This document shows positions 8,338 to 18,470 of a stretch of DNA of 64,000 nt, in pieces. Source of the DNA: Oceanibium sediminis (GTDB lineage: Bacteria > Pseudomonadota > Alphaproteobacteria > Rhodobacterales > Rhodobacteraceae); contig NZ_QGNX01000004.1 in NCBI RefSeq assembly GCF_003265325.1, positions 62,001-126,000 on the forward strand, in the 5' to 3' direction. Every line of letters starts with the position of its first letter. Position 1 is the first letter of the stretch. A program made the position numbers and the translations under genes. The notes under the pieces are model-generated. The model had not been told where the DNA came from. It saw nothing but the letters and a program-made list of their open reading frames with translations, and made no database searches.

Positions 8338-10827
8338 ATGACGCGCAAAGTGTTCAACTGGCTGCTGCGCGCCTTGGGCGTGATGGTGTTTCTCTCCATC
8401 GCGGGCGCGGGCCTGGCCTATTACCTCGCCTCGCATTCGGTTCCCGAGTACGACGCCCGCCATCGCCTCGACTCCGCCCCGGGCGAGGTGGAGATCGTGC
8501 GCGACAATTACGCCGTGCCCCATATCTTCGCGGAAAGCGACGCGGCGGTGTTCTTCGGCCTCGGCTTTGCCCACGCACAGGACCGGCTGTGGCAGATGAC
8601 CATGACAAGGCGCGTCGCGCAGGGCCGCCTGTCCGAGCTGTTCGGCGAGCGGACGCTGTCCACCGATCACCTGATGCGCGCGCTCGACCTCTATGGGATC
8701 GCGGGGCGCACGCATGAGCGGCAGAACGACCAGGTCAAGGCAGAGCTGCAAGCCTATGCCGATGGGGTGAACGCCTACCTGAAGCTGGTCCAGACCGAGG
8801 CGCTGGGGCGCGGCGCGCCGGAATTCTTCCTGTTTCCGCCCAATATCGCGCCCTGGACGCCGACGGATTCGGTGGCCGTGCTGAAGGTCTTCGCCCTGCA
8901 ACTGACCGACAAGGCAAGCGCTGAGACGCTGCGCGCCGAGCTCAGCCTGCGCATCGGTCCCGAGCGGCTTGCAGACATCCTGCCAGAGGCCCCCGCCGCC
9001 GTGCTGGCGCTGCCCGAATACGCCGGATCCCTTGGCCTCTCGACGCAGGACTTAGCGGCCCTGCCGACGCGGGGCGCACGAACGCCGCTGTCCCCGGTGC
9101 CAAGCCCCGGCACGGCGGGCGCGTCCAACGCCTTTGCCGCCGCCCCCGGTCGCGCGGCGGCGGGCGCGGCACTTCACGCCTCCGATCCGCACCTCGGCCT
9201 GAGCGTGCCGAGCCCGCTCTACCTCGCGCATCTGGAGTTGCAGTCCGGGGGCGCGATCGGGGCCACCGTGCCCGGCGTGCCTGCGATCCTGATCGGGCGC
9301 ACCGCAACCCTGGCCTGGGGCGTCACGGCCAGCTACCTCGACGACCAGGACATCGTGATCGAACGGCTTGGCGAGGCTGACGGCACCTACGTCAGCCCCG
9401 AAGGCGACGTCCCCTTTGAAGAGCGGGACACCGTGATCCCCGTCAAGGATGCCCAGCCGCGCAGCGTCAAGCTGCGCTGGACCCGGAACGGCCCGGTGAT
9501 CCCCGCCCCGCATTTCGGCGCGGCGGCGGTGACGCCCCCCGGTCACGTCGCCGCCCTCAGCTGGACCGCGCTGACGGCCGAGGACCGCACCATCGAGGCG
9601 GCGATGAACCTGATGCGGCGCAAGGATATCGCATCGGTGCAACCGCTGCTCGACCTGTTCCACGCGCCGGCCATGAACCTGGTCATGGCGGATGCCGGGG
9701 GCCATATCGCGATCCAGGCGATCGGGGCTGCGCCGGACCGCCTGACCAGCCACGTCAGCCAGGGGCGCATCCCCGCCGCCGGCTGGCTGGCGCGCAACCT
9801 GTGGCAGGGCACACGGCCCGCCGCCGAGAACCCGGGCGTGGGCGACCCGGAGGGCGGCATCGTGGTGAACACGAACAACCGCACGACAGACGCCCCCTTC
9901 CCCGCCCACTGGAGCTTCGAGTGGGGCGATGCACATCGCATCCTGCGCGCCTCTCGCATGTTGAACGGGCGCGCGTTCCACACGCTCGACAGTTTCGTCG
10001 AGGTGCAGACCGACACGATCTCCCCTGCCGCGCGCGCGCTGTTGCCGCTGATCGGGCGCAACTTGTGGTACCAGGGCGAGCCGGCGGCGCAGGACACCGT
10101 CGAGCGCCAGCGCCAGATCGCGCTGGAAGCCCTGGCAAGCTGGACCGGAGAGATGGATGAACACGCCTTCGAGCCGCTGATCTTCGCCGCCTGGACCCGC
10201 CAGTTGCAACGCCGCCTGATCCTCGACGACCTGGGAGATTTGGCGCGCAGCTTCGCCCGCCCCGATCCGCAGTTCCTTGAGCGGGTCTTTCGCGATGTCG
10301 ACGGTGCTTCCGCGTGGTGCGACATCCGCCAGTCCACGCAGGTCGAGGATTGCGAAACACTAGCCCGCCAAGCGCTGGACGCCGCGATCCTGGAACTCAG
10401 CGAAACCTACGGCCCGCGCATAGACGGCTGGCGCTGGGGTGCCGCGCATGTGGCAAGCCATGACCACCCGGTTCTGGGCGGGCAGACGGGCCTCGACTGG
10501 CTGCTGAACATCGTCCAGGAAACCCCGGGCGGGGATTTCACCATGCTGCGCGGCCAGACGGCCGGAACCGACGCGGCGCCCTATGCGAACGTGCACGCCA
10601 GCGTCTATCGCCAAGTCGTGGATTTCGCGGATCCCGACGGCTCGGTCTTCATCCTGTCCACGGGCCAGAGCGGCCACCCTCTGTCACGCCATTACGACGA
10701 CCTGGCCCTGTTGTGGCGGCGCAGCGAGTATATCCCGATGTCGCTGGACCCGACGCTGGCCCGGGGCGGCGCTGTCGGGATCACACGGCTCCTGCCGCGC
10801 AGCGCGCAAAGCGCAAGCGCGGACTGA
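8338..10827 (+). CDS. penicillin acylase family protein (Ntn hydrolase)
   Basis: An 829-residue member of the penicillin G acylase / acyl-homoserine-lactone acylase family. These are exported, cut themselves into alpha and beta chains, and hydrolyse amide bonds. Residues 9-31 form a signal or anchor helix. The alpha-chain motif VEIVRDNYAVPHIFAES is present. The beta chain should begin at Ser263 in GASNAFA, the autocatalytic nucleophile; the usual SNAW is SNAF here. HASDPHLGL follows, as in the family, and NTNNRTTD matches the conserved NxNN region. Substrate is uncertain: penicillins, N-acyl-homoserine lactones or other N-acyl compounds. Confidence 0.92.
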   Translation: MTRKVFNWLLRALGVMVFLSIAGAGLAYYLASHSVPEYDARHRLDSAPGEVEIVRDNYAVPHIFAESDAAVFFGLGFAHAQDRLWQMTMTRRVAQGRLSELFGERTLSTDHLMRALDLYGIAGRTHERQNDQVKAELQAYADGVNAYLKLVQTEALGRGAPEFFLFPPNIAPWTPTDSVAVLKVFALQLTDKASAETLRAELSLRIGPERLADILPEAPAAVLALPEYAGSLGLSTQDLAALPTRGARTPLSPVPSPGTAGASNAFAAAPGRAAAGAALHASDPHLGLSVPSPLYLAHLELQSGGAIGATVPGVPAILIGRTATLAWGVTASYLDDQDIVIERLGEADGTYVSPEGDVPFEERDTVIPVKDAQPRSVKLRWTRNGPVIPAPHFGAAAVTPPGHVAALSWTALTAEDRTIEAAMNLMRRKDIASVQPLLDLFHAPAMNLVMADAGGHIAIQAIGAAPDRLTSHVSQGRIPAAGWLARNLWQGTRPAAENPGVGDPEGGIVVNTNNRTTDAPFPAHWSFEWGDAHRILRASRMLNGRAFHTLDSFVEVQTDTISPAARALLPLIGRNLWYQGEPAAQDTVERQRQIALEALASWTGEMDEHAFEPLIFAAWTRQLQRRLILDDLGDLARSFARPDPQFLERVFRDVDGASAWCDIRQSTQVEDCETLARQALDAAILELSETYGPRIDGWRWGAAHVASHDHPVLGGQTGLDWLLNIVQETPGGDFTMLRGQTAGTDAAPYANVHASVYRQVVDFADPDGSVFILSTGQSGHPLSRHYDDLALLWRRSEYIPMSLDPTLARGGAVGITRLLPRSAQSASAD

Positions 10828-10858
10828 CCCCCGCGCCAGGACAACGCCGCGCAAGAAA

Positions 10859-10884
10859 AAAGCCCCGCTGGGCAGCGGGGCTTT
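10859..10884. terminator. bidirectional intrinsic terminator
   Basis: AAAGCCCCGCT-GGGC-AGCGGGGCTTT is a perfect 11-bp stem between the penicillin-acylase gene and the convergent gene at 10908. On the minus strand it is followed by a T-run (TTTTTTCTTG), making it a strong terminator for that gene. On the plus strand the run is only TTT, so it is weaker there. Confidence 0.85.
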
Positions 10885-10907
10885 GATAGTCGGGCCGATG
10901 GCGCGCC

Positions 10908-11798
10908 TTACTGGGCCGCGGCGGATTCCGTTTCTTCCACTTCGGGCAACAGCAACTCCTGCTCGATCCCGAGAAGGGCGTTCACCTCCTCGATGACTTC
11001 GTTGGTCAGCTCCTTGTTGGCCGCGTTTTCCAGAAGTTCGATCGCCTCTTCGTCGGTGAAGTCGTCCGCTTCTTCCATGAGTTGTTCGTTCAGCTCATCC
11101 AGCGCGGTAAGTGCGTCTTCTTCCGTCTCTGCCGCGTCGAGATCCTCGAGCAGGGCGTCAAGCTCCTCCTCGGTATAGTATTCGGCCAGTTCCTCGCGGG
11201 CGCCTTCCTGGATTTCCTCGAGCGTGGCGTCATCGGCCAGGTTCGAGATGTATTCGTCGAAGGCTTCCGAGCGTTCGCCCGCCTCGGCCCCGTCCATCAT
11301 GTAGTCGCGATAAATGGCGATGCGACCGACACGCGAGTTGGGGGAAGCATTGGCCAGCGCGTTCTCATTCGCGTGCGCCGCGTTCAGCGCACCCATCTGG
11401 GCACGCAGGTTCTTGGTTCTTTCCTTCTTGGCGCGCTTCAGGGCCAGGCTTGCGCGGCGCGCATCCTCGGCCTTGATCTTCTTGCCGCTGCCGTCAAGCA
11501 GCCACTCCGGCTTGCCGGTGCGCTTGGCCACGCCGTCAATCACCCACTGCGGCTTGCCGGTGCGCTTTTCGCCGCTGCGCCCCTGCGCATTGGCAGACTT
11601 CCCGCGGCTGGACTTGTCCTTCGACGCCCCGCCACGGTCACCCGAGTTGCCCCGGTCACCGGAATTGCCACGATCGCCTGAATTGCCCTGGGCCCAGGCG
11701 GCGTCCAGCCCGAAGCCAGAGGCTGCAGGTGTCACCGCAAGTGCGGCCGAAATCGCCAGAACAGTGACTGTCGCTCTGAATTTACCCAGGTCAATCAT
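10908..11798 (-). CDS. secreted repeat-containing acidic hypothetical protein
   Basis: A 296-residue protein that I do not recognise. The start at 11798 is set by AAGGAGAA seven bases upstream. Residues 1-36 form a Sec signal ending near AWAQ. Then come three perfect GNSGDR hexapeptides (residues 38-55), a basic Lys/Ser/Arg-rich stretch, two copies of a 12-residue unit K-R-T-G-K-P-x-W-(V/L)-(I/L)-D-G (residues 78-103), a basic helix, and a long Glu/Asp-rich helical C-terminus (roughly residues 175-285). The charge switch from strongly basic to strongly acidic is notable. An intrinsic terminator follows. A cell-envelope or matrix role is possible but unproven. Confidence 0.72.
   Translation of the reverse strand: MIDLGKFRATVTVLAISAALAVTPAASGFGLDAAWAQGNSGDRGNSGDRGNSGDRGGASKDKSSRGKSANAQGRSGEKRTGKPQWVIDGVAKRTGKPEWLLDGSGKKIKAEDARRASLALKRAKKERTKNLRAQMGALNAAHANENALANASPNSRVGRIAIYRDYMMDGAEAGERSEAFDEYISNLADDATLEEIQEGAREELAEYYTEEELDALLEDLDAAETEEDALTALDELNEQLMEEADDFTDEEAIELLENAANKELTNEVIEEVNALLGIEQELLLPEVEETESAAAQ
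11634..11687 (-). repeat. three 18-bp tandem repeats encoding GNSGDR
   Basis: Three consecutive 18-base units encode Gly-Asn-Ser-Gly-Asp-Arg three times. The units differ only at synonymous positions, so the protein repeat is exact while the DNA has drifted. This suggests selection on the peptide rather than a very recent slippage event. Confidence 0.85.
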
Positions 11799-12005
11799 AC
11801 CGATTCTCCTTCTTTGGAGCAGGTTTCGCATCAAGATACGTCAGAATTATGGTGCGAGGAAACGAACTTCGTACCCTGACGGTCTGGTGCACATGCCCGC
11901 TCAGCCGAAAGAAGACAAGGCCCATCCAATGAACACGGCGTGAAACCGGCAAGGATCAGCCGGAAACCGCAATGATTTTCCGAATTGTCGCAGGCGATTA
12001 AATCG

Positions 12006-13226
<1,221 letters not shown>

Positions 13227-13230
13227 GGTC

Positions 13231-13815
13231 TTATTGAATCTCCGGTACCGGGACCCCGAGCATCGTCATCAGGATCGCGGTTAAAAACAGCACGGCAATC
13301 ATCGTGATAAAGATCATGCCGAGCACTTTCAACACGTTCCCAAATCCATGTAACGCAGCCGTGACGCTCGCCAAGGCCCAGAAGTACCAAAATACCGTTG
13401 CAAGGTTCAGCAATGCGGCGAAGACGGGCAGGATCAGCAACAGCGCCAGTTGCGCGAATTGCGCCAGCGTCAGCATCACCTGCAGCCAGGCTACCAAGTT
13501 GATCGCGCCGCGATAGTCGCCTTCCCCGCCAAAGGCGCGCCCCACCCTCGCGACCAGCGCCGTGGTGACAAGAAATACCGAGACCTGCAACGCCACCGCC
13601 AGCAGCGGCGCCGCCAGCAACGCATCGGCCAGCGGGTTGCCCGGCATGGGCCACAGAAGTTGCAGGAAAACGACAGCCAGCGTGCTGGAGATGATCGCGA
13701 CCACCCCGACCGAAAGGGCCTGGCCCGAAGAAAGAGGCGCGCCGAGGATCCGGCGCGCCGCTGATTTCGGCAGGGTCAGGCTTTCGACGACCAGCCGCCT
13801 GTAGGGTGGCACCAT
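13231..13815 (-). CDS. YIP1-family membrane protein, first of three
   Basis: A 194-residue protein with about five hydrophobic segments, of the Yip1-like domain family found as small membrane proteins in many bacteria. A cytoplasmic N-terminus of about 30 residues is followed by helices around residues 35-57, 65-87, 105-130 and 135-185. FGGEGDYRGAINLVAW is the conserved polar segment also seen in its two neighbours (GGTGSWRDNRAGIFWG and GGTGTHYTARVALIWA). It starts one base after the stop of the neighbouring YIP1 gene and ends five bases before sufS, so the three are probably co-transcribed with suf. Role unknown. Confidence 0.85.
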   Translation of the reverse strand: MVPPYRRLVVESLTLPKSAARRILGAPLSSGQALSVGVVAIISSTLAVVFLQLLWPMPGNPLADALLAAPLLAVALQVSVFLVTTALVARVGRAFGGEGDYRGAINLVAWLQVMLTLAQFAQLALLLILPVFAALLNLATVFWYFWALASVTAALHGFGNVLKVLGMIFITMIAVLFLTAILMTMLGVPVPEIQ

Positions 13816-13816
13816 G

Positions 13817-14485
13817 TTACAGAATCCCGGCAGACCTCAGGAACATGGCGATCAGCATCGCGGAGAGCGCGATTCCGGACATGACCAGGAAGGAGACGGA
13901 GTTCTTCTTGAAGCCATTCGCCTCGGCCATGCCCTGGCTGATGAACCAGATGAAGGGCACCAGGCTGATCCAGTAGGGCGGCAGCGCGACCCAGTCCTCG
14001 CGGAAGATCGGGTAGACCGGCTCAAGGAACGACATGGCGACGGTCACGACCGCCATCAGCAGCCCGAAAGGTGCCGCGACCAGCGCGCCCCAGAAGATCC
14101 CGGCGCGGTTGTCGCGCCAGCTGCCCGTGCCGCCGCTCATCCGCGCGCAGACCGTGATGACAGCCGAAAAGGCATACATCGAGGCGGTGCGCAGCATCAG
14201 CGCGGCGATCAGCCAGGCCGCGATTTCCAGCGGCACCTGCGCCTGCACGCCGGACACCGGCGCGATCACGGTTTTCAGCGACCAGGACAGGAAAAAGATC
14301 ATGTCCGACAGCAGCACATAGAACAGCAGCCGGTGCTCGGAGGGTTTCTCCTCGATCAACCGGCGGGTGGAGCGGCGCATGTCGACCCATGCATCAACGA
14401 TCCGGTCGCCAAGCCCGGCGCGGTTTTCTTCCAGGCGCCCGCCCCCGTGCAGGATGGCAGTGGCTTCACTAAAATTCTCGGTCAC
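13817..14485 (-). CDS. YIP1-like membrane protein, second of three
   Basis: A 222-residue membrane protein starting at GTG 14485, chosen because GGAGGG lies eight bases upstream; a longer frame from 14539 would need a start without a ribosome site. A cytoplasmic N-terminus of about 60 residues with a basic DMRRSTRRLIEEKPSE segment precedes about five helices. It contains the family segment GGTGSWRDNRAGIFWG. Within the suf operon it lies between the first and third YIP1-like genes. Function unknown; the tandem arrangement suggests duplication followed by strong divergence. Confidence 0.8.
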   Translation of the reverse strand: MTENFSEATAILHGGGRLEENRAGLGDRIVDAWVDMRRSTRRLIEEKPSEHRLLFYVLLSDMIFFLSWSLKTVIAPVSGVQAQVPLEIAAWLIAALMLRTASMYAFSAVITVCARMSGGTGSWRDNRAGIFWGALVAAPFGLLMAVVTVAMSFLEPVYPIFREDWVALPPYWISLVPFIWFISQGMAEANGFKKNSVSFLVMSGIALSAMLIAMFLRSAGIL

Positions 14486-14617
14486 GAAATCACCCTCCAA
14501 TCGCAGTAACGCCTTTTGTGGCACGCTGACCCGTACCAAGGCAAAAAACGATCATAGGGTGACGATTATAGCGCCGATTGCGTCACAAATGGGGCATGAC
14601 GCCGGTAACTGCCCGCG

Positions 14618-15211
14618 TTACGCGGAAAAAATCCACGGCAGCGCGACGATGGCGAGGGATATTGCCAGAATGGTTGCGAAAACCCTTACAGGCTGGGCAA
14701 ATCCCTCTGCCTCGGTCAGGAAAGTTGCCCAGATCCAGGCGAATCCCAGGCTCGCGCAGGTGGACAGGATGCCCGCGATCCCCTGCGCCGCGGGGCCAAG
14801 GCTGATGCCGAGCACGATGGCGCCAATTGCGGCACTCCCAAGGCCGAGCGGCAGCGCGACGACCAGCGCCCAGATCAGCGCGACGCGGGCGGTGTAATGG
14901 GTCCCCGTCCCACCAAAGAGCCGCGCGACAAGGTGCGACACCCCGGCCAGGGCCAGCAGGAACAACGGCAGAAGGAACACCGCGCCGAACAGGCGGGCGG
15001 ACAGGACGGCCACCAGCGCATCGGGCTCTTCCAGGCCCTGCGCCTGGCGGATGGCCGCGGGCAGGCTTGCGACGAAACTGGCCAGCGCCACCAGAAGCGC
15101 CAGCATGACCAGCTCGGAGTCGCGCGGCGCCTGTTCCAGCTTTGCGCGGATCGCGCCGCGCAGGTCGGCGTAGGCCGCGGCGATCGCCGCGACCAGTCCT
15201 TCACTCCCCAC
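14618..15211 (-). CDS. YIP1-family membrane protein, third of three
   Basis: A 197-residue protein with four or five helices, short N-terminal amphipathic region and the YIP1-like polar segment LFGGTGTHYTARVALIWA. The ATG at 15211 lies three bases after the sufD stop, which indicates translation linked to sufD. It is the first of three similar genes between sufD and sufS. It has no cysteine pair or metal-binding motif that would directly implicate it in cluster chemistry. A membrane role for the suf machinery is an inference from position only. Confidence 0.82.
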   Translation of the reverse strand: MGSEGLVAAIAAAYADLRGAIRAKLEQAPRDSELVMLALLVALASFVASLPAAIRQAQGLEEPDALVAVLSARLFGAVFLLPLFLLALAGVSHLVARLFGGTGTHYTARVALIWALVVALPLGLGSAAIGAIVLGISLGPAAQGIAGILSTCASLGFAWIWATFLTEAEGFAQPVRVFATILAISLAIVALPWIFSA

Positions 15212-15214
15212 CGC

Positions 15215-16513
15215 TCAGAGTCCCGAGTTGCTGCGCCGTTCCAGCCAGCCGCCCAGGCGGTTGCGGATGGCGTTTGCCAGGACCTCGTCCTCGACCTCCT
15301 GGATCGCCTCGTCGAGGAAAGCAAGCACCAGCATGTCCTGCGCGGCATGACGCGGCACGCCGCGCGACGTCAGGTAGAACAGCATGTCCTCGTCCACCGC
15401 GCCAACGGTCGACCCATGCGAGCAGGCCACGTCATCGGCATAGATCTCAAGCTCGGGCTTGGCGAGGAACTGGCTTTCCTCGTCCAGCAGCAGCCCTTGG
15501 CTGATCTGGTAGCCATCGGTCTTCTGCGCGCCGGCCTTCACCAGGATCTTGCCCTGGAAGGCACCGGTCGCGCCGTTGCGCAGGACCTTCTTGTAGACCT
15601 GACGGCTTTCGCAGTTCACCGCGTCATGGGTGATGAAAACCGTGTCGTCGTGGTGGAAGGTCCCGTCCCCGGCGCAGGCCCCGGCAACCGTGGCATGGGC
15701 GTTGTCGCCGGTGAACTCGATGATCGCTTCGTTGCGGGTCAGCACGCCGTTCACGGTCAGGGTAAACGACTTGAACGAGGATTCTTCGCCAAGGCGTGCG
15801 AACATATGCGTCACGGCGCGTCGCTCATGATCGCGCCCCTGCGCGCGGACGTGGTGGAAACGCGCACCATCGGCGACGTCCACCTCCATGCACTTGTTGA
15901 AACGCGCGGCGGCGGGGCCGTTTTCGAGCAGCGTCATCTCTGCCCCGGCGTCCAGACGGATCACGTGGTGGATCACCGCATCCGACGCAACGTCATTGTG
16001 CAGGTACACCAGCGAGACGGGCTTTTCGACCTTCCCGGTCACATGGATCGCCAAGCCCTGCCCCGCGACGGCGGTGTTCAGTGCCGCCAGCGGGCGGGGC
16101 ACCGGGTCCTGCCCGCGGGTTTCCAGCGCACCGTAGACGGACTGCGCCCAGTGGATATCCGCGCCGAGCGCATCCGACAGCGGCTCGATGGTCATTCCCT
16201 CGAGCGCGAGCGCGTCGGACTGGGCGAGGTCGATCACCCCATCCACGAACACGATCGTCAGACGGTCGACCTGGCTGAAGATCGACGTTCCGTCACGCTC
16301 CATCAGGGCGGCGGGCGGGGCGACATCGGCGGTCAGGCTGGAGGGGTCGGTGTACTTCCAGTATTCGTCGCGCCGCACCGGGCCGCCCATGGCGCGCAGC
16401 CGTTCGGCGGCGGACCGGCGGGCGGTTTCGGCCCATTTAGCCCCGGCCGCGGGCGTGGCATGGCGCGCGAGCAGCGCATCGGCGAGATCGATCTTGGGTT
16501 GGGCGAGCGCCAT
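15215..16513 (-). CDS. sufD: Fe-S cluster assembly protein SufD
   Basis: SufD pairs with SufB on a SufC dimer to form the SufBC2D scaffold on which iron-sulfur clusters are built. The 432-residue protein has the SufBD beta-helix fold, with the family C-terminal motif ACSHGSTVGAVDEDMLFYLTSRGVP near residue 360, the His of this segment being the conserved one. Start ATG 16513 overlaps the sufC stop by one base, a tightly coupled arrangement. The protein is typical in length. It is less conserved than SufB, as usual. Confidence 0.95.
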   Translation of the reverse strand: MALAQPKIDLADALLARHATPAAGAKWAETARRSAAERLRAMGGPVRRDEYWKYTDPSSLTADVAPPAALMERDGTSIFSQVDRLTIVFVDGVIDLAQSDALALEGMTIEPLSDALGADIHWAQSVYGALETRGQDPVPRPLAALNTAVAGQGLAIHVTGKVEKPVSLVYLHNDVASDAVIHHVIRLDAGAEMTLLENGPAAARFNKCMEVDVADGARFHHVRAQGRDHERRAVTHMFARLGEESSFKSFTLTVNGVLTRNEAIIEFTGDNAHATVAGACAGDGTFHHDDTVFITHDAVNCESRQVYKKVLRNGATGAFQGKILVKAGAQKTDGYQISQGLLLDEESQFLAKPELEIYADDVACSHGSTVGAVDEDMLFYLTSRGVPRHAAQDMLVLAFLDEAIQEVEDEVLANAIRNRLGGWLERRSNSGL

Positions 16514-17268
16514 TACGCCACCTCCTCCAGGATGTCCGCGTAGCCGTTCTTCTCCACCTCCAGCGCCAGCTCGGGCCCGCCGGTCTTCACGATCCGCCCG
16601 TCGGCCATGATATGCACGACGTCCGGTTTGATGTGGTCCAGCAGGCGCTGGTAGTGGGTGATCACCAGGAACGACCGCCCTTCCGAGCGCAGTGCGTTCA
16701 CGCCGTCGGCCACCAGTTTCATCGCATCGACGTCAAGCCCGGAGTCGGTCTCATCCATCACGCACATCTTGGGCTCGAGAACGGCCATCTGCAGGATTTC
16801 GTTGCGCTTCTTCTCGCCGCCGGAAAAGCCGACGTTGACCGGGCGCTTCAGCATCTCGTCGCTGATCTGAAGCTCCTTCGCCCTGGCGCGGACAAGCTTC
16901 AGGAACTCGGCGGCGTTGACCTCTTCCTCGCCGCGCGCGCGGCGCTGGCCATTCAGCGCGGTGCGCAGGAAGGTCATGTTGCCCACACCGGGGATTTCGA
17001 CCGGGTACTGGAACGCCAGGAATAGCCCGGCCGCGGCGCGCTCTTCGGGCTCCATGTCGAGCAGGTCCTGGCCTTCGAGGGTCGCGCCGCCCTCTGTCAC
17101 CTCGTAGCCGTCGCGGCCCGAGAGGACATAGCTCAGCGTCGACTTGCCCGAGCCGTTGGGGCCCATGATGGCATGCACCTGGCCGGCGCCGACGCTCAGG
17201 TCGACCCCCTTGAGGATCTGCTTGTCCTCTTCCTCAAGCTTCACGTGCAGGTTACTGATTTCCAGCAT
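16513..17268 (-). CDS. sufC: Fe-S cluster assembly ATPase SufC
   Basis: The ABC-type ATPase of the SufBC2D complex, which powers the conformational change needed for cluster assembly. The 251-residue protein has Walker A GPNGSGKST near residue 36, the SufC-specific signature GFSGGEKKRNEILQ, and Walker B MCVMDETDSGLDVDA with the catalytic Glu-Thr-Asp typical of SufC. It is followed directly by sufD with one base of overlap and preceded by a 45-base gap from a small membrane gene. Confidence 0.97.
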   Translation of the reverse strand: MLEISNLHVKLEEEDKQILKGVDLSVGAGQVHAIMGPNGSGKSTLSYVLSGRDGYEVTEGGATLEGQDLLDMEPEERAAAGLFLAFQYPVEIPGVGNMTFLRTALNGQRRARGEEEVNAAEFLKLVRARAKELQISDEMLKRPVNVGFSGGEKKRNEILQMAVLEPKMCVMDETDSGLDVDAMKLVADGVNALRSEGRSFLVITHYQRLLDHIKPDVVHIMADGRIVKTGGPELALEVEKNGYADILEEVA

Positions 17269-17313
17269 ATTTTCTCTTTCCTCGGTTCGTCGGCTCCGTG
17301 GGATGCCGGCGGA

Positions 17314-17799
17314 TCACTCCGCCGGTTGGGCCCCCGGAACCGCTATGGTGTCCTCGGCTATGTCGCGCAGCGACTGAAGGGCCGGGTATTGGTTCAGGAC
17401 AGTGTCCAGTTCGCCACGCAGCGCGGGCAGGTTTTCTTCCACGACGGGCACCGCCGCCATGATGTGGTTTCCGAAGGGCACCCAGATCAGAGCGCCCAGG
17501 ATCAGACCCAGGATCAATGGGATCCTGAGCACGATCCGGCGCACGATCAGCAGGAACAGCAAGCCGATCGCGATCGCGATATAGGTCGCGTACTGCCGCC
17601 ATTCCTCACCCAGCGCCGCGAGCCGTTCGTTGTACATCGCATGAAGCTGCCCCAGCGCCTCAGGTGCGCCCAGATAGACCGCCAAGCCCGCAAACCCGAC
17701 GATCAGGCCGAAGATCAACGGCATGAGCGCCCCGCTTTTTTCGCGCGGCTCGTAGTAAGGCTCCGGCTCGACCATGGCCGTTTCTCTGGTGCGTCGCAT
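17314..17799 (-). CDS. two-helix membrane protein in the suf operon
   Basis: A 161-residue protein of unknown function. Two or three hydrophobic segments are visible, at about residues 25-45 and 70-105 (the second long enough to cross twice, split by RRIVLR). A C-terminal region of about 40 polar residues follows. GAGGG nine bases upstream of ATG 17799 supports the start; an internal ATG at 17775 lacks a site. It is placed between a small membrane gene and sufC. In Rhodobacterales suf operons carry clade-specific genes of this type, but I know of no assigned function. Confidence 0.75.
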   Translation of the reverse strand: MRRTRETAMVEPEPYYEPREKSGALMPLIFGLIVGFAGLAVYLGAPEALGQLHAMYNERLAALGEEWRQYATYIAIAIGLLFLLIVRRIVLRIPLILGLILGALIWVPFGNHIMAAVPVVEENLPALRGELDTVLNQYPALQSLRDIAEDTIAVPGAQPAE

Positions 17800-17832
17800 C
17801 GTTCAATCCCTCGTCCTGGTTTTCTCGATTCC

Positions 17833-18108
17833 TCAGGCGTCCCCCTGTTCACGCACCTGGTCAAGGCCGGGATTGCGGTCAAAGGTGTGTTTTGCCTCAG
17901 GATCGTCGATACGATACCACCGGAACAGCTTCGCAATCCAGTTGTGGCTATAGTGGAACAAGGTCGAGAAGACCGCCGTCTTGATCGCGGCCTCAAGGAA
18001 GGCCGCCAGCGTGGTGACGTTCGGCCCGTCCAGCCACAGGCTGGACAGGAAGTTCAGGATGAAGAAGATCACCCCCGCGATGATGGATGCGCCCAGGAAC
18101 GGCATCAA
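17833..18108 (-). CDS. small membrane hypothetical protein in the suf operon
   Basis: A 91-residue protein with one or two N-terminal hydrophobic segments (residues 5-25 and 33-52) and a polar C-terminus containing [18 protein letters not shown]. The ATG overlaps the end of the upstream ybjQ-like gene by four bases (ATGA), which indicates translational coupling. The histidines and aromatic residues after the second hydrophobic segment are the only distinctive feature. No family is recognised. Confidence 0.7.
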   Translation of the reverse strand: MMPFLGASIIAGVIFFILNFLSSLWLDGPNVTTLAAFLEAAIKTAVFSTLFHYSHNWIAKLFRWYRIDDPEAKHTFDRNPGLDQVREQGDA

Positions 18109-18425
18109 GCGCCCTCCACCGTGACGGAGGTGCCCGAGGCGCTGACCATCAGCATCGAGTTGCCGACCACCTCGTAATCCAGGTCAATCCCGACAACCGC
18201 GTTGCCCCCCAACGCCGCCGCACGCTCCGCCAGCTCGCGCATGGCGGTGTCGCGCGCTTCGGAAAGGCTCGCCTCGTAGGAGGAGGAGCGCCCACCGATG
18301 ATGTCGGTGATTCCGGCGAACAGGTCACGCACCACGTTCGCGCCCAGGATCGCCTCGCCCACCACAACGCCATGGTAGGCGGTGATCTTGTGGCCTTCCA
18401 GCGTGGGGGTCGTGCTCATGATCAT
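18105..18425 (-). CDS. YbjQ-family (UPF0145) protein
   Basis: A 106-residue member of the YbjQ/UPF0145 family, small proteins that form homopentamers and are sometimes named heavy-metal-binding from a structural resemblance. Family hallmarks are the N-terminal [24 protein letters not shown] region, the central Ser-Arg-Tyr-like segment [19 protein letters not shown] and the C-terminal [10 protein letters not shown] strand. ATG 18425 has GGAGG seven bases upstream; the ATG at 18419 is less well spaced. It overlaps the next gene by four bases. Its position between sufB and sufC suggests a link to iron-sulfur assembly, but no biochemical role is established. Confidence 0.88.
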   Translation of the reverse strand: MIMSTTPTLEGHKITAYHGVVVGEAILGANVVRDLFAGITDIIGGRSSSYEASLSEARDTAMRELAERAAALGGNAVVGIDLDYEVVGNSMLMVSASGTSVTVEGA

Positions 18426-18470
18426 GTCGTTCCTCCGTCCCGATGTGCGAACCTTGCGCGCGCGCAGCGC

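Noticed and set aside
10583-10996. A plus-strand frame overlapping the end of the penicillin-acylase gene
   Set aside because: It runs in another frame of a gene with clear motifs and crosses the terminator at 10859-10884.
11634-11687. Short tandem DNA repeats considered as a CRISPR array
   Set aside because: Units are 18 bases with no spacers, lie within a coding frame and encode GNSGDR. No cas genes are present.
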